Assembly: GCA_036788095.1 (NCBI GenBank)
Contig: DAIQOA010000040.1
Coordinates: 1 to 28,958, forward strand
DNA from: Anaerohabitans sp036788095
GTDB taxonomy: Bacteria > Zhuqueibacterota > Zhuqueibacteria > Residuimicrobiales > Residuimicrobiaceae
Direction of reading: 5' to 3'
Length of the DNA stretch: 28,958 nt
Part shown: in pieces, positions 1-7,779 of the stretch
How positions within the stretch are numbered: the first letter of the stretch is position 1
Layout: every line of letters begins with the position of its first letter
Translations under genes and position numbers: made by a program
Notes under the pieces: model-generated
Database searches by the model: none
Seen by the model: the letters and a program-made list of their open reading frames with translations, nothing else
What the model was told of the DNA's origin: nothing

Positions 1-1
1 A

Positions 2-244
2 AACCACCCCAATCCGTTCAATCCATCCACGGTCATTCGATATCATCTATCCGCGCCATGCCGGGTTTCGCTGAAAATATTTGATGCAGCCGGACGTGAG
101 ATCGCCGTGCTGGTGGACAGTGCAAAGCCGGCCGGCGAACACTGCGTAACCTGGCGCCCTGGCGGTTTGCCCGCGGGCGTGTACCTGTATCGTCTGCAGG
201 CCGGCGCGTTTACACGAATGAAGAAAATGATCATGGTGAAATAA
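2..244 (+). CDS. C-terminal end of a T9SS-sorted secreted protein (5' truncated)
   Basis: Only the last 80 codons are inside the window, in an open frame from position 2 to a TAA at 242-244. The fragment begins NHPNPFNPSTVIRYHL, continues through LKIFDAAGREI and the GLPAGVYLYRL segment, and ends KKMIMVK. This is the arrangement of the roughly 80-residue FlgD-like or T9SS type A sorting domain, which the type IX system reads at the C-terminus of exported proteins. The catalytic or binding part of the protein lies to the left of the window, so its function cannot be said. A second copy of this type of domain ends the peptidase at 16092-17522. I am confident about the domain and have no information on the rest. 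Confidence 0.85.
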   Translation, partial: NHPNPFNPSTVIRYHLSAPCRVSLKIFDAAGREIAVLVDSAKPAGEHCVTWRPGGLPAGVYLYRLQAGAFTRMKKMIMVK

Positions 245-245
245 C

Positions 246-277
246 CCCCCACCGCTATGCCGTTTCCCCGGCGGGGG
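246..277 (+). terminator. Possible terminator after the T9SS-domain gene
   Basis: Two bases after the stop codon, a C-rich arm (246-254) and a G-rich arm (269-277) can pair over nine positions with one mismatch, leaving a 14-base loop. The following bases are only moderately T-rich (ctgttccctt), so this is a weak candidate for factor-independent termination. Confidence 0.4.
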
Positions 278-332
278 CTGTTCCCTTAATCCCCAGGACC
301 TGATTCACCTCTTCTCCACGGAGGTTCGCTTT

Positions 333-1016
333 ATGTCGTCATCCACCGTCCCCACACCGTCCTGCCGCTGTCACAGGATCAACCGTCCGTTTGTTCTGTC
401 CGGTGCTCTGGATGATCCGATCTGGAAGCAGGCGTCAACGCTGGAACTCTTGGACATTCACGGCAACCCCGGCCGTTTTAAAACCCAGGTGCGGCTGCTG
501 TACGATGCGACGTTTCTGTATGTGGGCTTTACCTGTGAAGACACCTACGTGTGGGGCGCCATCACCGAACGCGACGGTCCTATCTACGAGCAAGAGTGCG
601 TGGAGGTGTTTCTCAATCCAGCCAATACCCGGCATCAGTACTATGAGATCAACGTCAGCCCGCTGAACACGGTTTTCGACGCCTGCATCGTCAACGGCCG
701 GACTCCGCAAACCCCCGGAACCCCTTTTTACGCATTCCCCTCCTATGATTTAAAAGGGCTGCACACAGCCGTGAAGGTGTTGGGAGAGCTCAACCGGCCC
801 GGCGCAGCCAAGGGTTGGCGCGCGGAATTGGCCATCCCCTTTGACGAATTGCCTGGCGCCGAACACACGCCGCCCCAACCCGGTGATGTGTGGCGGGCGA
901 ATTTTTATCGCATCGATCAGCCCGATCAGTGCGAACCTGAGCATTACGCCTGGAGCCGTACCGATCTGGTGAATTTCCATTTGCCCTGGCGGTTCGGTTA
1001 TGTGCTTTTTGATTGA
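333..1016 (+). CDS. Carbohydrate-binding family 9-like protein
   Basis: The 227-residue product is built almost entirely of a CBM9-like beta-sandwich. Landmarks are DDPIW (27-31), LLYDATFLYVGF (55-66), the acidic YEQECVEVFLNP (85-96), YYEINVSPLNTVFD (103-116) and a closing WRFGYVLF near the C-terminus. Proteins of this group bind sugars or accompany glycoside hydrolases; the ligand cannot be predicted. The ATG at 333 is supported by GGAGG at 320-324, eight bases upstream. No signal peptide or lipobox is visible: the N-terminus is polar with two cysteines, so the protein looks cytoplasmic unless the true start is missed. No catalytic domain is attached. It is followed by a convergent gene ending at 1100. 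The family call is good; the role is open. Confidence 0.8.
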   Translation: MSSSTVPTPSCRCHRINRPFVLSGALDDPIWKQASTLELLDIHGNPGRFKTQVRLLYDATFLYVGFTCEDTYVWGAITERDGPIYEQECVEVFLNPANTRHQYYEINVSPLNTVFDACIVNGRTPQTPGTPFYAFPSYDLKGLHTAVKVLGELNRPGAAKGWRAELAIPFDELPGAEHTPPQPGDVWRANFYRIDQPDQCEPEHYAWSRTDLVNFHLPWRFGYVLFD

Positions 1017-1099
1017 ACGTCGTATGGGGAGAGGATAGTCGCCGGAGTCCTGGCGGCAAACGCCGGAAGAACTTGTTTGCGTTGGGAATGAGGCAGCGA

Positions 1100-2167
1100 T
1101 CAGGTCAGCGGCTTGGAATGGCTGCGCACCAGGGCGATGAGATCCGCTGCATCCTGATGGTCCCGGCAATCGGCGATAAAAAAGAGATTGCGACCGCTCA
1201 ACTCGGCAATATGCTCACGCAATTGATCGCTGTCGGTGACATGCAGCATCAACGCCGCCTGGCCGGTAACGGAAAAGATATGATCCAGATCCAGCAGGTG
1301 GTAAGGTGTTTTAGGATCCCAGGAAACCTGCAGCAGCCGCATCCCCGGCAGCTCTGCGACCCGGGGAACAAAATGCATTTTTTCATTGTGCACATGATAG
1401 AGGATATGGGGAAAAAGCAGGCACATCTCCCGTTCATAGGGAAATCCAAACTCCTCATAGATCTGCGCATTGCACAACATGGCGGCGTCGTTGGATAGAT
1501 GGCCCAGGCCGGCAGGAAACCAGAAATCCGACAGGAACATGGCATTACCGCCTTCGATTTCATCCGACCAGGACAGCAGATGACGGTAATACCAGATCAC
1601 CGCTGTGCTCAAAAAACGCATCAGACGATGCACGAACGCCGGATCGTCGTAGAAATCATAAAACAGCGCATCGCCGCGCAGCGCATTGGCGATATCCATG
1701 GGCGCCATAGTGCCGCGCATGGATAAAAGAAAATCCCCGCACTGCCGGGTTTTCAGATAGCGGTATCCGCGCTGCATGTACTGAAACCAACGGTTGTGTT
1801 CATCACAGGTTAACCGCTGCAGGTCCTTCTTGTCGACGATCACGGGAATGGGCAGACAGGTGTCGTGCTGCAAAAATACCTCGCTTCCCAACCAGGCCGA
1901 GTGCTCCGCGATGCCAAAGCGCGGGCATAGGCAGGGGACGCGATCGTCATCCAGATCAGCGCCGGCAGCCCAGGTGGCCCGGCTGCACTCCAGCTGATGA
2001 TCCATCCAGCGTTCCAACTCTCTATCCAGGTCAAAATCGGTCAGTGCCGGCATTTCGGGCCGGTCGTGACGAAAACGCGTTTGAATTAAAAAATGGCCTG
2101 GGGTGATTGCCGCATAAAACGCCTTGCTGCGGCTGATGGTGCGATGGATTTTTTCAGCCGGGGTCAC
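1100..2167 (-). CDS. Uroporphyrinogen decarboxylase-fold (UroD-like) protein
   Basis: The 355-residue product resembles the broad UroD/MtaA-type TIM-barrel family, in which true HemE decarboxylates uroporphyrinogen III while many relatives are methyltransferases acting with corrinoid proteins. Visible landmarks are a W-rich N-terminal helical part, RGTMAPMDIA (151-160), the DFWFPAGLGHLS stretch (214-225), YHVHNEKMHF (257-266) and the family-like ELPGMRLLQVSWDPK (272-286). It is shorter and more divergent than a standard HemE and no heme gene or corrinoid protein is nearby, so a heme role is unlikely. The start is a GTG at 2167 with AGGAGG four bases upstream; there is no in-frame ATG before residue 39. 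The gene sits beside a CBM9-like gene and a sugar ABC ATPase. Confident on the fold, not on the substrate. Confidence 0.7.
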   Translation of the reverse strand: MTPAEKIHRTISRSKAFYAAITPGHFLIQTRFRHDRPEMPALTDFDLDRELERWMDHQLECSRATWAAGADLDDDRVPCLCPRFGIAEHSAWLGSEVFLQHDTCLPIPVIVDKKDLQRLTCDEHNRWFQYMQRGYRYLKTRQCGDFLLSMRGTMAPMDIANALRGDALFYDFYDDPAFVHRLMRFLSTAVIWYYRHLLSWSDEIEGGNAMFLSDFWFPAGLGHLSNDAAMLCNAQIYEEFGFPYEREMCLLFPHILYHVHNEKMHFVPRVAELPGMRLLQVSWDPKTPYHLLDLDHIFSVTGQAALMLHVTDSDQLREHIAELSGRNLFFIADCRDHQDAADLIALVRSHSKPLT

Positions 2168-2241
2168 CGGTCCTCCTCTGCGATGGTGAAAAAAAGATCA
2201 CGCACATGGGACCGCCGCCATGCGCTCTATGCATAAAAACT

Positions 2242-2287
2242 TTCCCCAGATCCTCGTCGTCTGCCTGGCGGTCATTGATCTGGGGAA
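2242..2287 (-). terminator. Hairpin terminator after the sugar ABC ATPase gene
   Basis: An 11-base inverted repeat (TTCCCCAGATC at 2242-2252 and its complement at 2277-2287) has a 24-base loop. Read on the minus strand, the stem is followed by AG and five T. It lies 45 bases past the stop of the ATPase gene and before the UroD-like gene, so it probably ends the GNAT-lipoprotein-ATPase transcript. Confidence 0.65.
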
Positions 2288-2331
2288 TGGCTGGTCCAAG
2301 GCTGGTTCAGGTAAAAAACGGCTGTATCCGT

Positions 2332-3852
2332 TTACGCGGCTTTGGTCCGTGTGGCAGCGGTCATGATCTTTTCCTCCGAGGCCTCTTCACGGCTGAACTC
2401 GGCGACCATCCGTCCTTCGCTCAGCACCAAAATGCGGTCGCTCATCGCCAGGATCTCCGGCAATTCCGAAGAGACCATGATCACACCCATGCCCTGCTCG
2501 GCAAACTGATTCATCAGGTGATAGATTTCCGCCTTGGCGCCCACGTCCACGCCGCGGGTGGGATCATCGAGAAGAAGAATCGAAGGGGCCGTGGCCATCC
2601 ATTTAGCCAAGATCACCTTTTGCTGGTTGCCGCCGCTCAAAGTCTCGATCGCGCCGGCGAGGCTGGGTACTTTGATTCGCAACTGATCGATATAGCGCTG
2701 GGCCATGACTTTTTCCAGCTTGTGCCGCAGCACCCATCGCTTGACCACCTGACGAAGGCCGGCGATGGAGATGTTCCATTGCACCGGCAGCTGCAGAAAC
2801 AGGCCCTGCTCTTTGCGATCTTCGGTGACCAGAGCCAAGCCATGTCGAATGGCCTCTTGGGGAGAATGCAGTTCCACGGGGCGTGAACGGACAAAGAGCT
2901 TGCCGGCCACCAGCTGCCCCGGACTGGCGCCGAACAACGTCATCAGCAGTTCCGTTCGGCCGGAGCCCATGAGTCCGGCGATGCCGAGGATCTCCCCACG
3001 GCGCAGACTCAGTTGAATGTCCTCCAGCAGATTGCGATGGCTCTGAGAGGGATGGCGGACGGTGAGCCCTTCCACGCGCAGCAGCTCTTCGCCCAACCGC
3101 GCTTTTTCCTTGGGAAACAGATCCGCCAGTTCTCTGCCCACCATCATGCCGACCAGTTGTTGCGCAGTGGATTCTTTCACCACACAGGTGCCGATATATT
3201 TTCCGTCGCGCAACACCGTCACCTTGTCGGCGATGGCAAAGATCTCTTCCAGTTTGTGCGAGATGTAGATGATCGCCACGCCGTTCTGCTGCAACCGACG
3301 GATGACCTTGAATAGTTTTTCCACCTCGGTCTCGCTCAACGCCGAGGTCGGTTCATCCATGATCACCACCTTGGCGTGCAGCGACAGCGCCTTGGCGATT
3401 TCGACCAGTTGCTGCTCGCCGACGCGCAGGTCGGCGATGCGCGCCTGCACCGGAATGTGTCCTTCCAGCTGTTGCAGCTCCGTCTCCGCCGCCTGACGCA
3501 TGGCTTTATAATCCACCAGCCCGAATTTGCCGCGCGGCTCGCGGCCGAGATAAATATTCTCCGCCACGGTCATCTGCGGGATCAGATTCAATTCCTGATG
3601 AATGATGGCGATGCCCGCCTGCTCCGCTGCGCGGGTGTCACTGAACTGAACGGAACGGCCTTCAATCAGAATCTCGCCGCTGTCCGGCTGATAGACGCCG
3701 CTGAGAATTTTCATCAGCGTCGATTTACCGGCGCCGTTCTCGCCCAGCAGCGCGTGCACCTCTCCCGGCTGCACCTCCATGTGCACGCGATCCAGCGCTT
3801 GAACGCCGGGAAACGACTTGCTGATATCCTGCATCCTTAAATAGCTATCCAT
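2332..3852 (-). CDS. Sugar ABC transporter ATP-binding protein (RbsA/MglA/XylG type)
   Basis: The 506-residue product has two fused nucleotide-binding domains, as in the ATPases that drive ribose-, galactose- and xylose-type importers. NBD1 carries Walker A GENGAGKST (37-45), signature LRVGEQQ (142-148) and Walker B VVIMDEP (162-168). NBD2 has the usual degenerate Walker A GLMGSGRTE (293-301), a clear LSGGNQQ (405-411) and Walker B ILLLDDP (425-431). The frame stays open to an ATG at 3891, but that start would overlap the upstream gene by 26 bases. The ATG at 3852 has AGGG in front, leaves a 13-base gap and begins directly before the first strand, so I prefer it. It is the third gene of an operon with the lipoprotein and GNAT genes. 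The matching permease and binding protein may be the pair at 8193-10117. The sugar is unknown. Confidence 0.93.
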   Translation of the reverse strand: MDSYLRMQDISKSFPGVQALDRVHMEVQPGEVHALLGENGAGKSTLMKILSGVYQPDSGEILIEGRSVQFSDTRAAEQAGIAIIHQELNLIPQMTVAENIYLGREPRGKFGLVDYKAMRQAAETELQQLEGHIPVQARIADLRVGEQQLVEIAKALSLHAKVVIMDEPTSALSETEVEKLFKVIRRLQQNGVAIIYISHKLEEIFAIADKVTVLRDGKYIGTCVVKESTAQQLVGMMVGRELADLFPKEKARLGEELLRVEGLTVRHPSQSHRNLLEDIQLSLRRGEILGIAGLMGSGRTELLMTLFGASPGQLVAGKLFVRSRPVELHSPQEAIRHGLALVTEDRKEQGLFLQLPVQWNISIAGLRQVVKRWVLRHKLEKVMAQRYIDQLRIKVPSLAGAIETLSGGNQQKVILAKWMATAPSILLLDDPTRGVDVGAKAEIYHLMNQFAEQGMGVIMVSSELPEILAMSDRILVLSEGRMVAEFSREEASEEKIMTAATRTKAA

Positions 3853-3865
3853 GGACAGACCCTGT

Positions 3866-5089
3866 TCAATTAAAAGCGGTTTCAAAATCATTCAGAGAAA
3901 CGCCCAGCACCGCCAGACTGATCTGGTCCAGCAGGTTGCGGTCGCCGCTGAAATGGAGAGTGGTATGGCGATGTGTGCACGACTCGTTCGGCGCCAGCGC
4001 GGCCGCCGGCGAGGAGCTTTCCAACTCATAGAACGGGCCCATGGGCTTGGCGCCCGGAGAGGCCGGTCCATCGTTGTATGAATTGGCCACGTCGCCGGCA
4101 TAGGGTTGATCGGTTATTCTCCACTGGCTGTTGACGTAATCGCGGGCCTCCTCGGGCAGGGTGAACCGCACCAGCGTCAACACGCCGAGCGCCGAATCAT
4201 AGCTGCCGAGCATTGGCTTGACGCGGCTACGCGGCATGCCGATCTTGCTGCGGTACAGGCCGTCGCCTTTGAAGAACACCGCCTGATCCTTGATTCGCAG
4301 CCGGTCCGGAGGAATGGCGCCGAAATAATCGGAGACCACCACCGGGCCCAGAGCTGCCTCCGGTCCTGCAACATAGGGCACAGCGATCACCGTGGTGGGC
4401 GACGGGGTGAACATGCCCAGAATCCAGATGGACACCAGTCCGGTCTCTTTTTTCCAGGCCTGCTCGCCGATGTTGGTAATGGTGTTTTCGCTTTCAAAGC
4501 CCACGGCCGGCAGGCCCGCCGGCAGCGTGATCCGGACTTGCTCCGCGAGTTCCGCACGAGAGAGCAAGCGCACGGTACGCTGCAGTTCAAGAGTGAAAAC
4601 GAAATCAGCGTAATTTCTGATCGACATTCGTTTGTTGAAAACCACGGACGCGGGATTCTGGCGCAGCACGATGAAGCCTTCCTCATTAAAGGGTCTCGGC
4701 GTGTACCAGTGCTCCAGATCAAAGGGATCGCCCGTGGCAAAATAGAGGCTGTACTGGCCGCCCTCAGGCCCCAGCCAGAAACGGTCTTCGCCGCCAAAGG
4801 CGTTGATGTGCCGATTCGGAATGCCGGAGGCGATCAGCTCGCGGTTGATCCAGCCAAAACTCTGGCCAGTGGCGCCGGTCGCCGTGCTGGTCATCACCCG
4901 GCCCTGAAGGTCCGGGGTGACCGCGACCTGCGCCGATGAATCGGCGGAGGACAACAGAATGACGGAGGTGTACTTGTTCAGAAAAGCCACATCGTCCTGG
5001 AACGTCACGCTCGGCTTTTTCGTGTCCGGCCTGCGGCAGGCCAGGAGCAGGGACAGCCCCAGTGCGACGGCGAGCCATTGCTGTTTCAT
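3866..5089 (-). CDS. Uncharacterised lipoprotein (possibly DUF6786-like)
   Basis: The 407-residue product starts with a lipoprotein signal: two-residue charged start, hydrophobic core and LLLAC with the lipidated cysteine at residue 18, followed by RR. The mature part is rich in beta-strand-like segments. Landmarks are GGEDRFWLGPEGGQYSLYF (99-117), DPFDLEHW (121-128), a PDLQGRVMTST segment near 59-69, and SYNDGPASPGAKPMGPFYEL near the C-terminus. I recall similar motifs from a family of Bacteroidota and Planctomycetota lipoproteins (perhaps DUF6786), without a known function; this is from memory and unchecked. The ATG at 5089 has GGGAGG eight bases upstream and overlaps the GNAT stop by four bases (ATGA). 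Thirteen bases separate it from the sugar ABC ATPase, so it is co-transcribed and may assist sugar binding or processing at the inner or outer membrane. That link is inference. Confidence 0.8.
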   Translation of the reverse strand: MKQQWLAVALGLSLLLACRRPDTKKPSVTFQDDVAFLNKYTSVILLSSADSSAQVAVTPDLQGRVMTSTATGATGQSFGWINRELIASGIPNRHINAFGGEDRFWLGPEGGQYSLYFATGDPFDLEHWYTPRPFNEEGFIVLRQNPASVVFNKRMSIRNYADFVFTLELQRTVRLLSRAELAEQVRITLPAGLPAVGFESENTITNIGEQAWKKETGLVSIWILGMFTPSPTTVIAVPYVAGPEAALGPVVVSDYFGAIPPDRLRIKDQAVFFKGDGLYRSKIGMPRSRVKPMLGSYDSALGVLTLVRFTLPEEARDYVNSQWRITDQPYAGDVANSYNDGPASPGAKPMGPFYELESSSPAAALAPNESCTHRHTTLHFSGDRNLLDQISLAVLGVSLNDFETAFN

Positions 5090-5661
5090 AGGACCTCCCG
5101 GTGGTTACCCGCCTGTTGAGTGCGTTCGATCCATTCTGAACGCAGAATGCCATAGATCACAAGATCGATATAGTCGCCCCACTTGAAATAATGCCGGCGT
5201 AAACACCCTTCGCAGCTCATGCCGAGTTTCTCCATTACGCGACCGGAGGCCGGATTGGTCTTGAAATGGTGGGCGAACACGCGCTCCAACTCTAGGCCGT
5301 GAAACGCATGCTGCAGCAGCGCCCCGGCCGCCTCGGTGCAATAGCCGTGGCCCCAGTAGGGCACGCCGATCCAATACCCCATCTCTGCGTGGCGGCTCTC
5401 CCGGTCGATCTTAACGCCGATGGCGCCCAACAGAGCGCCGCTGCTCTTCAGGCAGACGGCGTACACCAGAGAGGTTCCCGCCCGCCGCTCCTCCTCCTGG
5501 ATTTTGAACCATGATTCAGCCGCACCGTCCGGATAGGGGTGCGGAATCAAGGCGGTGGTGGCCGCGACCTCGCGGGCGCCGGCCAGCCGCTGCACCTCCG
5601 CCGCATCGCTGATGTGAAACGGACGCAGCAACAATCGTGACGTCGACAGCTCTGGCTGCAT
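5086..5661 (-). CDS. GNAT family N-acetyltransferase (RimJ/RimL-like)
   Basis: The 191-residue product (from the second ATG) shows the RimJ/RimL-type GNAT pattern: STSRLLLRPF at the N-terminus, LLGAIGV (77-83), EMGYWIGVPYWGHGYCTEA (93-111) with the acetyl-CoA pyrophosphate-binding loop, and a late TNPASGRVMEKLGM (135-148). Such enzymes acetylate protein N-termini or small amines; the target is not predictable. The frame extends to an ATG at 5679, but a promoter candidate at 5692-5720 would start RNA near 5685. The ATG at 5661, with GGAG 12 bases upstream, is therefore more plausible. The stop overlaps the start of the lipoprotein gene by four bases, so it leads that operon. Confidence 0.85.
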   Translation of the reverse strand: MQPELSTSRLLLRPFHISDAAEVQRLAGAREVAATTALIPHPYPDGAAESWFKIQEEERRAGTSLVYAVCLKSSGALLGAIGVKIDRESRHAEMGYWIGVPYWGHGYCTEAAGALLQHAFHGLELERVFAHHFKTNPASGRVMEKLGMSCEGCLRRHYFKWGDYIDLVIYGILRSEWIERTQQAGNHREVL

Positions 5662-5691
5662 CAACACAACGGACTCCATGATGTGAATTTC

Positions 5692-5720
5692 ATTTTACAA
5701 AACCCGGGGGATTAAAGCAA
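5692..5720 (-). promoter_or_regulatory. Promoter candidate for the GNAT-lipoprotein-ABC ATPase operon
   Basis: On the minus strand, TTGCTT (5715-5720) and TAAAAT (5692-5697) are separated by exactly 17 bases. The -10 element matches five of six consensus bases and the -35 only three or four. Its location just upstream of the first gene supports it. Confidence 0.5.
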
Positions 5721-5790
5721 CAGAAAAACATCCCGGCGAAGAATCAGCGATAAGGCGTTATGAATCAGAGCAAGAAGGTTGAGGCGTGGA

Positions 5791-7581
5791 TTACGCGCCG
5801 CGCACTGCGCTGACAAGGGTTTGGCCTGGTTTCGGAGACAACGAACGATCGGTGGTAAAGATCTGCAATTTTTTATCCTCAGTGATCAGAAAGAGCGGCA
5901 TCGCTCTATCTTGATAGAACGCCTGATAGGCGTTGAAATCAAACTCCCGGGTTAACGCCGTGGTTTTCAGCTTGGCGCCTTCGGCGAACAGGACGTTCAA
6001 GCCGGCAAAGGTCGCCTCGGGCGAAAAGAGCATGCGGCCGCATTGATCCACGGACAGGTTGGCCTGGTTGCCGATCCGTTTGCCCAGACACGAGAGTTGA
6101 TAGGTCTCCGCCCGGCCGAAGAGATCGATGAAATGCTGGGTGGCAAGCGCATTGACCTCGTCGTTAGCCGTCAGCGCCAGCAGTTTGCCGATGCCGAAAA
6201 GGTTCAACTCGCTGATGATGTCCTCGGAGGTGATGCTGCCGTGATGGGTGGCCAGTCCCATCATTCGGCTGGCGGACAGGTTAGCGTAATTGGTGTCGAC
6301 CATCAGCAGCTCCAATCCCTCCCGTTTAAGGCTCCAAGCCAGTTCCCGGGCCCAATCATGCGCACCGACAAACAGCACACCCTGGGGATTTTCTTTGGCC
6401 AAATTCAACCTGCGCGCCAAAGGCGCGGCCAAAAGACCATAAAACGTAACCGTGCAAATGATGATAAAAAAGGTGAGCGGAATGAGCCGCTGGGCATCCC
6501 CATACCCGGCAGCGACCAGTGTGAAAGAAAAGATGGAGGCCACGGCAGCGGCGACGATCCCACGTGGCGCTAAAAAAGCGAGAAAAGTTTTCTCACGCAC
6601 GCTCAGATCGCTCCTCCAGGTGGAGAGAAAAATGGCCAACGGCCGGGCAATAAAAATGAGGATGACGACAAAAGCAGCTTCGCGCCAGCCGATCTGTTGC
6701 AGATCGGCAAGCTGCAGCCGCGCGGCGAGTACGATGAACAGCCCGGAGATGAGCAGAACGCTCAGGTTCTCCTTGAAAGTGACGATATGCTTGACCGATA
6801 CGTGCTTTTGGTTGGCCAGAACGATGCCCAGAATGGTGACCACCAAAAGTCCGGACTCTTTTTGAATCAGGTTGGCTACCGTAAAAGAAACGATGACCAG
6901 CATCAGGGTGATGGCTTCATCCAGATGGTCGGGGATGAGAAAATTCTTCAGCAGAAAAATCAACAGAGCGGCGGCCGCGACGCCGAGCACAGAGGCGGAG
7001 AACACGATTTTCAAAATGGCCAGCAGTCCGGTGCTGAAGGCCTGGGGAAAGCCGCCGATGAGCACCGCCTCAGACACCAGAACCGCCAGAATGGCGCCCA
7101 CAGGGTCGTTGACAATGCCCTCCCAGCGCGCCAAAGAGCTCACCCGCCGCACCGGACGCACCTGCTGCAAAAGCGGGATGATCACCGTGGGACCGGTCAC
7201 GACCAGAATGGCGCCGTAGATGATCGAAGTGGGGAGCGACAGCCCTACCACATAAAAGGCCGCGGCAGCGGCGATCACCCAGGTGATCAGCACGGCTGTG
7301 GAGCTCAAATTGCGCACCGCTCCGCCGATCTCCTTCCACTCAGAAATGCGCAGACTCAGTCCGCCTTCAAAGAGAATAATTGCGACGGATAGAGAAACCA
7401 CCGGAAAGAGCAGATCTCCCAGCAGCCGGTCAGGATCGATCAAATGAAAGAACGGCCCGACCAGCAAGCCGGCGCCGAGCAGAATGAGGATGGACGGCGC
7501 TTTGAGGCGCCAGGCCAGCCATTGCGCGCTGATGGCAAAAAAAGTGATCGCAGCCAGTCCGATCAGTACAGATTCGCTCAT
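5791..7581 (-). CDS. Cation:proton antiporter (CPA1/NhaP type) with a TrkA-N-like tail
   Basis: The 596-residue inner-membrane protein has about 12 hydrophobic segments over residues 1-390, then a soluble domain. Family landmarks are LFEGGL (70-75), VVTGPTV (127-133), WEGIVNDPVGA (153-163) with the ND pair expected at the ion-binding site, and LAPRGIVAAAVAS (337-349). Such proteins exchange Na+ or K+ for protons and serve pH and salt homeostasis. Residues 402-490 look like a TrkA-N nucleotide-binding domain (VLFVGAHDWA then LLMVDTN), but the usual GxGxxG loop is replaced by GAHDWA, so nucleotide control may be altered. The ATG at 7581 has only a weak ribosome site. The gene stands alone: 111 bases precede the GNAT promoter side and the tmRNA lies upstream. 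Ion preference is unknown. Confidence 0.93.
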   Translation of the reverse strand: MSESVLIGLAAITFFAISAQWLAWRLKAPSILILLGAGLLVGPFFHLIDPDRLLGDLLFPVVSLSVAIILFEGGLSLRISEWKEIGGAVRNLSSTAVLITWVIAAAAAFYVVGLSLPTSIIYGAILVVTGPTVIIPLLQQVRPVRRVSSLARWEGIVNDPVGAILAVLVSEAVLIGGFPQAFSTGLLAILKIVFSASVLGVAAAALLIFLLKNFLIPDHLDEAITLMLVIVSFTVANLIQKESGLLVVTILGIVLANQKHVSVKHIVTFKENLSVLLISGLFIVLAARLQLADLQQIGWREAAFVVILIFIARPLAIFLSTWRSDLSVREKTFLAFLAPRGIVAAAVASIFSFTLVAAGYGDAQRLIPLTFFIIICTVTFYGLLAAPLARRLNLAKENPQGVLFVGAHDWARELAWSLKREGLELLMVDTNYANLSASRMMGLATHHGSITSEDIISELNLFGIGKLLALTANDEVNALATQHFIDLFGRAETYQLSCLGKRIGNQANLSVDQCGRMLFSPEATFAGLNVLFAEGAKLKTTALTREFDFNAYQAFYQDRAMPLFLITEDKKLQIFTTDRSLSPKPGQTLVSAVRGA

Positions 7582-7733
7582 CGTTGGTCAGCTTTCTTAA
7601 AGAGGTGATCGCGTGGTCAAGGGCAATCCTGTCGCAGTATCTTGTACGGGGATGAGCCGCACCAAGCGGTTTCTGTCATCGACTGCAATCCCGCAGGCCG
7701 GGCGAGATCAGCCGGCTCTCCCCGGAAAATCAA

Positions 7734-7772
7734 AAAGCCCTTCTCATGAATCAATTCATTGGGAAGGGCTTT
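7734..7772 (-). terminator. Factor-independent terminator of the tmRNA gene
   Basis: A perfect 10-base inverted repeat (AAAGCCCTTC at 7734-7743, complement at 7763-7772) encloses a second small palindrome (ATGAAT/ATTCAT). On the minus strand the stem ends in TTT and continues TTGATTTT. It lies eight bases past the 3' end of the tmRNA. Confidence 0.85.
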
Positions 7773-7779
7773 GAGAGTG

